A stretch of 18,874 nucleotides of DNA from DATEPR01 sp036279295 (GTDB lineage: Bacteria; Actinomycetota; Actinomycetes; Mycobacteriales; Pseudonocardiaceae). Every line of letters starts with the position of its first letter. Within the stretch, counting starts at the first letter, position 1. The stretch spans positions 1-18,874 of the forward strand of contig DASUJK010000002.1 of the NCBI GenBank assembly GCA_036279295.1, in the 5' to 3' direction. The translations under genes were made by a program, and so were the position numbers. The notes under the pieces are model-generated. The model was given only the letters and a program-made list of their open reading frames with translations, had not been told where the DNA came from and did no database searches. This document shows, piece after piece, positions 1 through 7,179 of the stretch.

Positions 1-715
1 TCACGATCACCGTGCCCAGTGCGTTGGGCACCAGGTGGCGCAGCACCAGTCTGCTCCGGTTGGCACCCATCACCCTGGCCGCGGCCACGAAGTCGCGCAC
101 CCGCAGTGTCAGCACCTCACCTCGGACCAGCCGGGCCGGGACCAGCCACGAGAGGACGCCGAGCACGATGGACAGCGACTCCAGGCTGGAGCTGTACCTC
201 ACCGACACGATCAAAATGATGAACAGGAACGGGATGGACAGCAGCACGTCGATGATGCGCATCATGACCGCGTCCACGACGCCGCCGGCCAGACCGGCGA
301 TGGCGCCGTAGAGCGTGCCGATGATCGTCGAAAGTAGAGCGGCCAACAAGCCGATCTCCAGTGACGTCTGGCCACCCTTCATCAGCCGCCCAAGGACATC
401 GAACCCGTTGCCGTCCGTACCCAGCGGGGAACCCGCACCCGGCGCCTGGTCGGTGTTCAGCAGGTTCGAGTTCAGCTGGTCGCTGTGATAGAAGATCGGG
501 CCGAGAAACGTGAACAGCACCAGCAGCACGAGCACGACGAGGCCCACCGCGGCCAGCCGGTTGGACAGAAACTCGCGCAGACCGAGCTTCCAGCCACTCT
601 GCACCGCGCCGACTTCGCCGCCCTCGGGTAACGGCTGCTTCGATGGAGGAACGTCATTCGTGTATTGATCAAGGGTTGCCATGTCGCACCAGTCGGATTC
701 GTGTGGGGACGTCAT
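1..715 (-). CDS. ABC transporter permease, OppC/DppC type (partial, 3' end outside window)
   Basis: Inner-membrane permease subunit of a peptide/nickel-type ABC importer (BPD_transp_1 fold with an OppC N-terminal segment). The minus-strand reading frame is open to the window edge. Visible in order: a polar N-terminus, a first membrane helix after EFLSNRLAAVG (rich in V and L), the periplasmic stretch with SPLGTDGNGFDVLGRLMKG that is typical of OppC proteins, a second helix (SLEIGLLAALLSTIIGTLYG), the DVLLSIPFLFIIL helix, and the EAA-like loop VRDFVAAARVMGA near the edge. Start: ATG at 715 has AAGG four bases upstream, and an in-frame TAA lies right at that site; ATG at 682 is an in-frame alternative with no clear RBS. 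The gene diverges from the amidohydrolase and leads its transcript, so any DppB and ATPase partners must lie beyond the left edge. The substrate is unknown. The family call is firm. Confidence 0.9.
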   Translation of the reverse strand, partial: MTSPHESDWCDMATLDQYTNDVPPSKQPLPEGGEVGAVQSGWKLGLREFLSNRLAAVGLVVLVLLVLFTFLGPIFYHSDQLNSNLLNTDQAPGAGSPLGTDGNGFDVLGRLMKGGQTSLEIGLLAALLSTIIGTLYGAIAGLAGGVVDAVMMRIIDVLLSIPFLFIILIVSVRYSSSLESLSIVLGVLSWLVPARLVRGEVLTLRVRDFVAAARVMGANRSRLVLRHLVPNALGTVIV

Positions 716-892
716 TCGACCTTATGGTTCGAGCCGGTGCTGGGCCAGCGCCTTGGGGTCACGAATTGGTTCGTCACTTGCTGAAGCTCACGTATTCGCC
801 CAGGCGGTTAATTTCCTCGTCGGCGCGAACCGCTACCCGCGCGTGTGGTTTGACACGCGATGATGGTGGTACCGACGGGAGGACCGAGAGGG
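716..892. promoter_or_regulatory. Divergent intergenic region with two inverted repeats
   Basis: This 177-bp spacer separates the permease (leftward) from the amidohydrolase (rightward). It contains ACGAA-TTGG-TTCGT at 761-774 and a perfect 7-bp inverted repeat CGCGTGT-N6-ACACGCG at 840-859. I could not assign convincing -35/-10 boxes. The repeats are seen directly; their role as operators is inferred. Confidence 0.5.
840..859. promoter_or_regulatory. Candidate operator: perfect 7-bp inverted repeat
   Basis: CGCGTGT (840-846), six-base spacer, ACACGCG (853-859). It ends 33 bp before the preferred GTG start of the amidohydrolase and 19 bp before its GGAGG ribosome binding site. Size and position fit a dimeric repressor site, but no matching regulator gene is adjacent in the window. 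Confidence 0.4.
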
Positions 893-1852
893 GTGCGCGT
901 GGTACGTGTCGTCGCGATCGAGGAGCATTTCGGCACACCGGATCTGTTGGCCGGCCGGGACTGGTCCTGGCTGCCTGCGTCGCCACATGATCGGCTGCTG
1001 GACCTGGGTGCCGGGCGGCTGGCGGCCATGGACAGCGGCGGTATCGACATGCAGGTGCTGTCGGCGGTGGCGCCCGCGGCACAGGAGTTGCCGGCCGAGA
1101 CCGCGGTGGCTGTCGCCGCGCGGCTGAACAACGAACTGTACGAGACCGTGCTCGCCCACCCGGACCGGTTCGCCGCCTTCGCGGCGCTGCCCACCGGGGT
1201 GCCGGACGCGGCAGCCGAGGAACTGGAACGGGCGGTCACCGAACTGGGCTTCGTCGGCACGCTGGTCAACGGCACCACCGGCGGCCGGTTTCTGGACGAC
1301 CCGATGTTCGCCCCGATCCTGGACACGGCCGCCCGCCTGGCCGTGCCCATCTACCTGCATCCCGGTCCGCCACCCAAGCCGGTCGCCGACGCGTACTACA
1401 CCGGCTTGCCGGCGTCGATCAACCAGGCGCTGGCGTTGACCGGGTACGGCTGGCACTACGAGACATCACTGCACGCGGTGCGCATGATCGTCGCGGGTGT
1501 GTTCGACCGCTGGCCCGGTCTTCGCCTGATTCTGGGCCATCTGGGTGAGGGCATCCCGTTCCACCTGTCCCGCATCGACGACGCACTGACACCGCTGGCC
1601 GGTCACCTCAAGAAGCCGGTCGGCGCGTACGTCCGGGACAACTTCTGGATCACCACCAGCGGTTACTGCTACGACGGCCCGTTCCGCCTGGCGCGGGAGG
1701 TGTTCGGTGACGACAGGGTGATGTTCTCCGTCGACTTCCCGTTCGCCGACAATCGTCAGGCGCGCGACTGGTTGGACTGCCTGGACCTGTCCGAGGACGT
1801 GCGGGCGAAGGTCGCGCACGGCACCGCCGACGCCCTGCTCGGGCTGCGGTGA
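893..1852 (+). CDS. Amidohydrolase_2 family metal-dependent hydrolase/decarboxylase
   Basis: TIM-barrel metalloenzyme of the ACMSD/gamma-resorcylate decarboxylase-like group, 319 aa, cytosolic. Metal and active-site residues fall at family-like spacing: E10 and H12 in IEEHF, H156 in IYLHPGPP, H216 in GHLGEG and D281 in FSVDFPF. Family members decarboxylate aromatic or muconate-like acids or hydrolyse related substrates, so a non-oxidative decarboxylation is as likely as a hydrolysis. Start: GTG at 893 is preferred because GGAGG (879-883) sits nine bases upstream; the frame stays open to ATG 860, which would place the RBS and the 840-859 dyad inside or next to the coding region. It diverges from the ABC permease, so uptake and turnover of one substrate may be linked. 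It converges on osmC with only 10 bp between stop codons and no visible terminator. Confidence 0.85.
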   Translation: MRVVRVVAIEEHFGTPDLLAGRDWSWLPASPHDRLLDLGAGRLAAMDSGGIDMQVLSAVAPAAQELPAETAVAVAARLNNELYETVLAHPDRFAAFAALPTGVPDAAAEELERAVTELGFVGTLVNGTTGGRFLDDPMFAPILDTAARLAVPIYLHPGPPPKPVADAYYTGLPASINQALALTGYGWHYETSLHAVRMIVAGVFDRWPGLRLILGHLGEGIPFHLSRIDDALTPLAGHLKKPVGAYVRDNFWITTSGYCYDGPFRLAREVFGDDRVMFSVDFPFADNRQARDWLDCLDLSEDVRAKVAHGTADALLGLR

Positions 1853-1862
1853 ATCCGGTCAG

Positions 1863-2369
1863 CTATCCGCGGCGGCTCACCACGAACCGGGGCGGCTCCC
1901 GGAATGTCTGCGCCACAACGCAGTAACGTTCGGTCAGCTGCGCCAGCTTGGCCAGCGAGTCGTCGTCGGCGTCGGTCTCGACCTCGGCGGTGACCACGAC
2001 ATCCTGCAGCCCGACCGGAACCGACCGGTCCAGCCCCAGGGTGCCGCGCGCGTCGAAGTAGCCGTCGGCCCGAAGCCGCACGTCACGAAGCTCAAGGCGC
2101 ATCGCGGTGGCCACGCTGCGCAGCGTCACGCCCGCGCAGCCGAGTAGCGCCTGCAACAGCATGTCGCCGGAGCAGGCGTCCTGCCCGTCGCCCCCGGTTG
2201 CGGTGTGCAGACCGGCGCGCACCGGTCCGGCCCAGCCCTCCACCGTGGTGGTGATCCCGCTGTCGCGCCAGTCCGCACTCGCCGTCACCGGGGTGTGGGC
2301 TGCTGAGGCATCAGCGCGGTATCGCTCCTTGAGCGGGGCCTGACGCGCACGAAGTGTCGTGATGTCCAT
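1863..2369 (-). CDS. OsmC family protein (peroxiredoxin-like)
   Basis: OsmC/Ohr-fold protein of about 168 aa. The family reduces organic hydroperoxides through a pair of cysteines; some members have unknown roles. Both expected cysteines are present: C78 in LLGCAGVTL on the central helix and C150 in ERYCVVAQTF, matching the usual GC..VTL and YC.V.QT contexts. A third cysteine (C66 in DACSGDMLL) is extra. ATG at 2369 is the simplest start; a TTG at 2387 would add six residues, and neither has a convincing RBS. It is the last intact gene of the minus-strand series lldD - pnuC/nadR ruin - osmC. A detoxification role beside oxidative catabolism is plausible but not shown. Confidence 0.85.
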   Translation of the reverse strand: MDITTLRARQAPLKERYRADASAAHTPVTASADWRDSGITTTVEGWAGPVRAGLHTATGGDGQDACSGDMLLQALLGCAGVTLRSVATAMRLELRDVRLRADGYFDARGTLGLDRSVPVGLQDVVVTAEVETDADDDSLAKLAQLTERYCVVAQTFREPPRFVVSRRG

Positions 2370-2400
2370 GGCATGAGTGTGCCGCAACGCATCGTCGGCA

Positions 2401-2752
2401 TCAGGTGAGCGGGTCGGCGAACGTGGTGCGCCAGCCCAGCAACTGGTTGGCGATCCGGATCGCCGACCGCAGGCGCTGCGCCTCGGTGCCGGTCAGCAGT
2501 GCCCAGGGGTGGTGGGCGGCCTGCGACTCCGACGTGAACCACTCGGTCATCGCCGCGCGCAGCGGCTTCGCGTAGGCCGTTGTCGTGCCACGGCACCCCG
2601 ACGTGATCGGTGACCAGGTACATGTCCGGCCGTGGGGCCGGCGCCCACGGCTGATCGCGCCGGGCCGCGGTGCCGAGATAGCGGCGCGCCACCTACCGGG
2701 TGTCGGCGACCACGGCGTCCACCGGCGGCCGGCCGGCGCGGCCCGCATCACC
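2401..2752 (-). pseudogene. Decayed NadR-like ribosylnicotinamide kinase C-terminus
   Basis: The minus strand encodes, in two frames, pieces resembling the C-terminal half of actinobacterial NadR-type ATPases. First comes RRYLGTAARRDQPW then PDMYLVTDHVGVPWHDNGLR (about 2690-2570). After a frameshift between about 2570 and 2551 comes AAMTEWF, HPWALLTGTEAQRLRSA and ending WRTTFADPLT at 2401. An in-frame TAG near 2692-2694 interrupts the upstream part (VVADTR, then the stop). The PW-x-DNGLR and LLTGT-xx-QR elements are what suggest the NadR kinase domain, from memory of the family. There is no P-loop, no start and no RBS. With the adjacent PnuC remnant it reads as a collapsed pnuC-nadR operon. 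The exact border with that remnant is approximate. Confidence 0.55.
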
Positions 2753-2955
2753 GCCACCTGAGTCGCGCACGGCGGTCAGCAACACGGTCAGTCCGGCCGT
2801 CGCGACGACGATGAACCCGGCGCGCCGCGCAACCACTGTCACCAACCGGCGGTGAGCGCGACACCGGCACCACCGGTGACGAACCCGAGCCGTTCCGCCC
2901 GCGTGACATGGTCGTCGCCGACGGTGAACAACACTGTGTTGAGCCAGCTGATCAC
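2753..2955 (-). pseudogene. Decayed PnuC-like nicotinamide riboside transporter remnant
   Basis: From GTG 2955 the minus strand encodes SWLNTVLFTVGDDHVTRAERLGFVTG and then a shortened ALTAGW, stops at TGA 2841-2839, and continues in frame as QWLRGA. The WLNT...AE-LGFVTG start and the GW-(W)QWL motif are those of PnuC-type permeases; the middle helices are missing between them. A further frame carries a membrane segment (AGFIVVATAGLTVLLTAVRD, about 2830-2770) that fits the later PnuC helix. This requires at least one internal deletion, one nonsense change and one frameshift, so it is not a simple sequencing error. It lies 36 bp downstream of lldD on the same strand. The family call is from motif memory and is moderate. 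Confidence 0.5.
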
Positions 2956-2991
2956 ATGGTCAGACCAGCTCACGCCGACCCGTCCGATCGC

Positions 2992-4251
2992 TCACGGGGT
3001 GACGGGCTGGTTCGCGCGCGGGTGGAGTTCGACCAGGCGGGAGAACTGCGTCACATGGCGGGGTTCCAGCTCGGCCAGGCTCGCCACACCGAGGAGCTTC
3101 ATGGTGCGTTCGATCTGGTCGCGCAGGATGGCGATGGTGCGGTCCACACCTGCCCGCCCGCCTGCCATCAGGCCGTACAGGTAGGCGCGGCCGATCAGGG
3201 TGAACTTGGCGCCCATGGCGATCGCGGCGACGATGTCGGCGCCGGACATGATGCCCGTGTCGACGGCGACCTCCAGGTCCGAGCCGACCTCGCGTACCAC
3301 GTCGGGCAGCAGGTGGAACGGCACGGGGGCGCGGTCCAGCTGGCGGCCGCCGTGGTTGGACAGGACGATGCCGTCCACCCCCAGGTCGGCGAGCGTCTTC
3401 GAGTCCGCAAGGGTCTGCACCCCCTTGACCACGATCTTGCCGGGCCACAGGTCCCGGATGACGTCCAGGTCGGCGAAGCTGATCGTGGGGTCCATCGCGG
3501 CGTCGAGCAGTTGACCGACGGTGCCGCCGGTGGAGGTGAGCGACGCGAACTCCAGTTTCGGGGTGGTCAGGAAGTCATACCACCACCACGGGCGGGGGAT
3601 GGCGTCCAGGACCGTGGTCAGGGTCAGCTGCGGCGGGATGGAGAAGCCGTTGCGCCGGTCCCGCAGCCGAGCACCGGCGACTGGTGCGTCGACGGTGAAG
3701 AACAGCGTGTCGAAACCGGCGGCGGCGGCCCGCCGGACCAGCTCGTAGGACACCTCCCTCGTGCGCATCACGTAGAGCTGGAACCAGTTGCGGCCGCGCG
3801 GGTTGACCGCTCGGACGGCCTCGATCGACGTGGTACCCAGGGTGGACAGCGAGAACGGGATGCCGGCGGCCGCCGCCGCGCCCGCGCCTGCCGTCTCACC
3901 CTCGGTCTGCATCAGCCGGGTGAAGCCGGTCGGGGCGATGCCGAAGGGCAGCGCGGACGGGCCGCCGAAGATCTGGCAGCTCATGTCGACATCGGCGGAG
4001 CTGCGCAGGATCGACGGGTGGAACTCGATGTCCTCGAACGCCTGCCGGGACCTGCGCATCGAGAACTCGCCCTCGGCCGCGCCGTCGGTGTAGTCGAACG
4101 CGGCCTTCGGGGTGCGTCGCCTGGCGATCGCGCGCAGGTCGTAGATCGTCAGCGCCGACGCCAGCCGTCGTTTCCTCGCGTTGAGCTCCGGCTTCTTGAA
4201 CCGCATGAGTTCGAAGATCTCGTCGGCCTTCGGGAACTGACGTTCGACCAT
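2992..4251 (-). CDS. lldD: FMN-dependent alpha-hydroxy-acid dehydrogenase, L-lactate dehydrogenase (quinone) type
   Basis: Oxidises an L-2-hydroxy acid to the 2-oxo acid using FMN; 419 aa, full length. The closest protein I recall is mycobacterial LldD2, with the same PFGIAPTGFTRLMQTEGE, SNHGGRQLDRAPVPFHLLP and DTGIMSGADIVAAIA blocks. Key residues: Y54 (FDYTDGAAE), Y160 (FQLY), D188 (TVDAP), K276 (VVKG), catalytic H300 with R303 (SNHGGRQ), and the FMN-phosphate region 331-357. ATG 4251 has AGGAGG at 4257-4262, five bases upstream. It lies 51 bp downstream of the HMG-CoA-lyase-like gene and is probably co-transcribed with it. In this setting its natural substrate could be a pathway 2-hydroxy acid rather than lactate. 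It is not the mycofactocin enzyme MftD, whose N-terminal sequence differs. Confidence 0.85.
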   Translation of the reverse strand: MVERQFPKADEIFELMRFKKPELNARKRRLASALTIYDLRAIARRRTPKAAFDYTDGAAEGEFSMRRSRQAFEDIEFHPSILRSSADVDMSCQIFGGPSALPFGIAPTGFTRLMQTEGETAGAGAAAAAGIPFSLSTLGTTSIEAVRAVNPRGRNWFQLYVMRTREVSYELVRRAAAAGFDTLFFTVDAPVAGARLRDRRNGFSIPPQLTLTTVLDAIPRPWWWYDFLTTPKLEFASLTSTGGTVGQLLDAAMDPTISFADLDVIRDLWPGKIVVKGVQTLADSKTLADLGVDGIVLSNHGGRQLDRAPVPFHLLPDVVREVGSDLEVAVDTGIMSGADIVAAIAMGAKFTLIGRAYLYGLMAGGRAGVDRTIAILRDQIERTMKLLGVASLAELEPRHVTQFSRLVELHPRANQPVTP

Positions 4252-4302
4252 GGTCGCCTCCTGGAGCTGACGTCGGTGCGGTGACCATTATGGGCACTGC
4301 CG

Positions 4303-5196
4303 TCAGCCGGGGAACGGACCCGCCCGGCCGAGCAGCGCCGGGGTCGGCTTGCCCAGCTTGCCGGCCAGCCAGTCCGCCGTCTCGATCACGTCGGCGAGGC
4401 GGACGCCGGTGGGGATGCCGCTGCGGTCCACTGTGTACAGCAGATCCTCGGTGGCGATGTTGCCGGTCGCGGCAGGCGCGAACGGGCAGCCGCCGATGCC
4501 GCCGATGCTGGCGTCCAGCGCCGCGACACCGCAGTCCAGGGCGGTGGACGCGTTGGCGTAGCCGGTGTTACGGGTGTTGTGGAAGTGACAGCGCAGCGGC
4601 ACGCCGGGCGCGATGCTCGCGGCACCGGTCAACAGTGTCCGCACCTGGGCCGGCACGCCGACGCCGATGGTGTCGGCCAGCGCGATCTCGGCCGGACCGG
4701 CCGCGGCGACCCGGCGCACCAGGTCCAGCACCCGTTCTGCCGGCACCTCGCCCTCGAACGGGCACCCGAAGGCCGCGGCGACGGTGACCGTGGCCGGCAC
4801 CCCGGCCGCGTGTGCGTCGGCCGCGATGCGCTCCCACGCCCGTACGCCGTCGTCGACCGTGCAGCCCTGGTTGCGCATGCTGAACTCGTCGGTCGCGACC
4901 ACGACCGCGTTGATCTCGCTCACGCCCGCCGCCAGTGCCCGGTCCAGCCCGCGCTGGTTGAGCACCAGCCCGCTGTAGGACACGCCGGCCACGCGGGGCG
5001 CACCGGCCATGACCTCCTCGGCGCCCGCCATCTGCGGCACGCGGGCCGGGTTGACGAAGCTGACGGCCTCGATCCGTCGCAGTCCGGCTGCCACGGCCCG
5101 CTCGATCAGCCCGATCTTGTCCTCGACGGACAGCAGGGTGTCCTCGTTCTGCAGCCCGTCCCGGGGAGCTACCTCGACGATGGTGACCTCGGGCAC
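4303..5196 (-). CDS. Hydroxymethylglutaryl-CoA lyase-like enzyme
   Basis: DRE-TIM metallolyase that cleaves a 3-hydroxy-acyl-CoA by retro-aldol reaction, giving typically acetyl-CoA plus an oxo acid. 297 aa from GTG 5196, the usual length. Motifs: R12-D13 (VAPRDGLQNE), SFVNPARVPQMAGAEEVM, AFGCPFEGEV, ALADTIGVG, metal histidines H204/H206 in HFHNTRNTGYAN, and the loop cysteine C237 in GGIGGCPFAPAATGNIATED. The metal-histidine segment departs from the HDTYGQALAN seen in true HMG-CoA lyases, so the acyl substrate is probably different. Start: GTG 5196 has GGAGG at 5201-5205; the frame is open to TTG 5262, but that would run through the divergent operator region. It is the first gene of the minus-strand unit with lldD and diverges from the gntR-caiB-hyuAB operon. 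Confidence 0.85.
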   Translation of the reverse strand: MPEVTIVEVAPRDGLQNEDTLLSVEDKIGLIERAVAAGLRRIEAVSFVNPARVPQMAGAEEVMAGAPRVAGVSYSGLVLNQRGLDRALAAGVSEINAVVVATDEFSMRNQGCTVDDGVRAWERIAADAHAAGVPATVTVAAAFGCPFEGEVPAERVLDLVRRVAAAGPAEIALADTIGVGVPAQVRTLLTGAASIAPGVPLRCHFHNTRNTGYANASTALDCGVAALDASIGGIGGCPFAPAATGNIATEDLLYTVDRSGIPTGVRLADVIETADWLAGKLGKPTPALLGRAGPFPG

Positions 5197-5200
5197 CGAT

Positions 5201-5205
5201 CCTCC
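5201..5205 (-). promoter_or_regulatory. Ribosome binding site setting the lyase start
   Basis: GGAGG on the minus strand, four bases before GTG 5196. It selects the 297-aa form over a TTG start at 5262. The operator dyad at 5208-5217 begins three bases further upstream. Confidence 0.6.
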
Positions 5206-5207
5206 AC

Positions 5208-5217
5208 TTGTATGCAA
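5208..5217. promoter_or_regulatory. Candidate GntR/FCD operator 1 (TTGTATGCAA)
   Basis: Near-palindrome TTGTATGCAA in the 115-bp divergent region, next to the lyase RBS. It matches the TTGnnnnCAA dyads known for FCD-type GntR regulators. A second copy lies at 5281-5290, 73 bp away (about seven helical turns). Binding is inferred. Confidence 0.5.
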
Positions 5218-5253
5218 CTTGTCGACCCGCTTAGCGTTTACCTGGGATGACTC

Positions 5254-5282
5254 TTGTGTCAAGTGCGCGCGATCGCTAAATT
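5254..5282 (+). promoter_or_regulatory. Possible promoter for the gntR-caiB-hyuAB operon
   Basis: TTGTGT (5254-5259) and TAAATT (5277-5282) are 17 bp apart, a weak sigma70-like pair (3/6 and 4/6 matches). The putative -10 overlaps operator 2, which would fit autorepression. Tentative. Confidence 0.3.
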
Positions 5283-5291
5283 GCGTGCAAT
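5280..5291. promoter_or_regulatory. Candidate GntR/FCD operator 2 (ATTGCGTGCAAT)
   Basis: Perfect dyad ATTGC-GT-GCAAT, whose core TTGCGTGCAA matches operator 1 (TTGTATGCAA) at eight of ten positions. It ends 20 bp before the preferred GTG start of the adjacent GntR gene and overlaps the possible -10 element. Confidence 0.5.
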
Positions 5292-5311
5292 CGATCGAGC
5301 AGGAGGCAGTG

Positions 5312-5971
5312 GTGCGGGCAGTCGACCGGGCTTACTCCCTGATCCGGGAGGGCATTCTGGCCGGCCGCCACGAGCCGGGCGAGCGCCTCGGCGAGGCCGA
5401 GCTGGCCGAGCTGACCGAGACCAGCCGGACGCCGATCCGCGAGGCGCTGCGTCAGCTGGAGATGGAGGGCCTGGTCGAGGTGCTGCCGCACCGGGGCGCC
5501 CGGGTCGCCGAGTGGACGGCGGCCGATCTGGAGGAGATCTACGACCTGCGCGCGATGCTGGAGGCGTTCGCCGCCGAGCGCGCGGCCAGCCGGATCGAGC
5601 CCAAGGACATCGACCGGATGGCCGAGCTGTGCGAGTTCATGGAGCGGGCCGCACGGCCCGGCGCCACCCAGGACCTGGACCGGGTCGCCGAGCTGAACGC
5701 CGAGTTCCACGGCCTGGTCCGGGCGGCTGCCGCGAGCACCCGCCTGGTCACCATGCTCAACGCCGTCGTGCAGCTGCCGCTGGTGGTCCGCACGTTCCAG
5801 CGCTACTCGCCCGCCGACCTGGCGCGCAGCTGCGCGCACCACCGGGACCTGGTCGCGGCCCTGCGTGCCGGCGACGCGCTCTGGGCCCAGTCGGTGATGC
5901 GGTCGCACGTGCTGGCGGCCAAGGCGGTGCTGCTGAGAAGTGTTGACCCGAGCGAAACGAGGAACAGCTGA
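5312..5971 (+). CDS. GntR family transcriptional regulator, FCD (FadR) subfamily
   Basis: Ligand-responsive DNA-binding protein, 219 aa. The N-terminal winged helix runs over residues 1-68, with the signature PGERLGEAELAE and SRTPIREALRQLEMEGLV. The C-terminal FCD all-helical effector domain spans about 75-210, with the metal-site histidines in place: EFH (H133), AHHRDL (H177) and RSHVLAA (H199). Start: AGGAGG at 5301-5306 is five bases before GTG 5312; GTG 5309 is an in-frame alternative with poorer spacing. It overlaps the CoA-transferase start by one base (TGATG), so regulator and pathway share a transcript. Given the two TTGnnTGCAA dyads in the divergent promoter, it most likely represses both its own operon and the lyase/lldD unit until an acid effector binds. 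Confidence 0.88.
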   Translation: MRAVDRAYSLIREGILAGRHEPGERLGEAELAELTETSRTPIREALRQLEMEGLVEVLPHRGARVAEWTAADLEEIYDLRAMLEAFAAERAASRIEPKDIDRMAELCEFMERAARPGATQDLDRVAELNAEFHGLVRAAAASTRLVTMLNAVVQLPLVVRTFQRYSPADLARSCAHHRDLVAALRAGDALWAQSVMRSHVLAAKAVLLRSVDPSETRNS

Positions 5972-7179
5972 TGTCGACCGACACACCGGCCGGACCGCTG
6001 GTGGACCTGCGCGTCGTCGAGATGGGGCAGCTGCTGGCCGGACCGTTCTGCGGGCAGCTGCTCGGTGACTTCGGCGCCGAGGTGATCAAGCTGGAGGCGC
6101 CGGGCAAGGGCGACCCGATGCGCCAGTGGGGCCGGGAGAAGCCGCACGGCAAGTCGCTGTGGTGGCCGGTGGTCGGCCGGAACAAGAAGTCGGTGACCTG
6201 CGACCTGCGCAGCGCGGAGGGGCAGGACCTGGCCCGGCGCATCATCGACCGCGCCGACATCGTCGTGGAGAACTTCCGGCCGGGCACGCTGGAACGCTGG
6301 GGGATGGGTTACGACCGGCTGCGCGAGACCAACCCGGGGCTGATCCTGGTGCGGGTCACCGGATACGGCCAGACCGGGCCGTACGCGCCACGCGCCGGTT
6401 TCGGCTCCGTCGGCGAGGCGATGGGTGGCATCCGTTACGTGATGGGCGATCCGGCCAGTCCGCCGACCCGCGCCGGGATCTCCCTCGGCGATTCGCTGGC
6501 CGCCGTGTTCGCCACGCTCGGCGCCCTGGCGGCGATCCACCACCGTTCGACCACCGGTCGCGGCCAGATCGTGGACTCGGCGATCTACGAGGCGGTGCTG
6601 GCCATGATGGAGTCGCTGCTGCCGGAGTGGGCGATCGGCGGCTACCAGCGGGAACGCACCGGGTCCGTGCTGCCGAACGTGGCGCCGAGCAACGTGTACC
6701 CCACCAAGGACGGCGAACTGGTGCTGATCGCGGCCAACCAGGACACCGTGTTCGGCAGGCTGGCCACCGCGATGGCCAGGCCGGGACTGGCCACGGACGA
6801 GCGGTACTCCACCCACGCCGCCCGGGGCGTCGCCATGACCGAACTGGACGACCTGATCGCCGACTGGACGGCCACCGTGGGCACCGACGACCTGCTGGCC
6901 ACCCTGCACGACGCGGGCGTGCCGGCCGGGCGCATCTACACCGCGCGGGACATGTTCGCCGACGAGCACTTCGCGGCGCGCGAGGCGATCGTCCGTCTCG
7001 CCCACCCCGACTTCGGCGAACTGCCGATGCACAACGTCTTCCCCAAACTCAGCGATACACCCGGCCGCGTCCGGCATGCCGGCCCGGCGCTCGGCGAGCA
7101 CAACGCGGACGTCTACGGCGGGCTGCTGGACATCGACGAGCAGGAAATTGCCGCGCTGACCGCGCGCGGCGTCATCTGA
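5971..7179 (+). CDS. CaiB/BaiF family class III CoA-transferase
   Basis: Transfers CoA between carboxylic acids through an enzyme-bound anhydride; 402 aa, the usual length, and probably an interlocked dimer. Recognised by the N-terminal VDLRVVEMGQLLAGPFCGQL, DFGAEVIKLEAPG, NFRPGTLERWGMGYDRL, TGYGQTGPYAPRAGF and the catalytic aspartate D174 in GISLGDSLAAVF; the C-terminal GVPAGRIYTARDMFADEH is also typical. ATG 5971 overlaps the regulator stop by one base, with AGGA about eight bases upstream. Within this operon it would activate a carboxylic acid made by the HyuAB/amidase steps so that the divergently encoded lyase can cleave the CoA ester. Donor and acceptor acids are not readable from the sequence. 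Confidence 0.9.
   Translation: MSTDTPAGPLVDLRVVEMGQLLAGPFCGQLLGDFGAEVIKLEAPGKGDPMRQWGREKPHGKSLWWPVVGRNKKSVTCDLRSAEGQDLARRIIDRADIVVENFRPGTLERWGMGYDRLRETNPGLILVRVTGYGQTGPYAPRAGFGSVGEAMGGIRYVMGDPASPPTRAGISLGDSLAAVFATLGALAAIHHRSTTGRGQIVDSAIYEAVLAMMESLLPEWAIGGYQRERTGSVLPNVAPSNVYPTKDGELVLIAANQDTVFGRLATAMARPGLATDERYSTHAARGVAMTELDDLIADWTATVGTDDLLATLHDAGVPAGRIYTARDMFADEHFAAREAIVRLAHPDFGELPMHNVFPKLSDTPGRVRHAGPALGEHNADVYGGLLDIDEQEIAALTARGVI

Noticed and set aside
12..337. Small plus-strand ORFs at the left edge
   Set aside because: They are antisense to the OppC-type permease, whose minus-strand frame shows clear membrane helices and family motifs.
2401..2955. Sequencing error in an otherwise intact gene
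   Set aside because: Several stops, frameshifts and missing segments would all be needed, and the two ends resemble two different proteins.
2992..4251. Mycofactocin enzyme MftD
   Set aside because: The sequence follows the LldD2-type pattern throughout, and no mycofactocin genes are nearby.
2908..4284. 458-codon plus-strand open frame
   Set aside because: It is the antisense shadow of lldD and has no recognisable domain.
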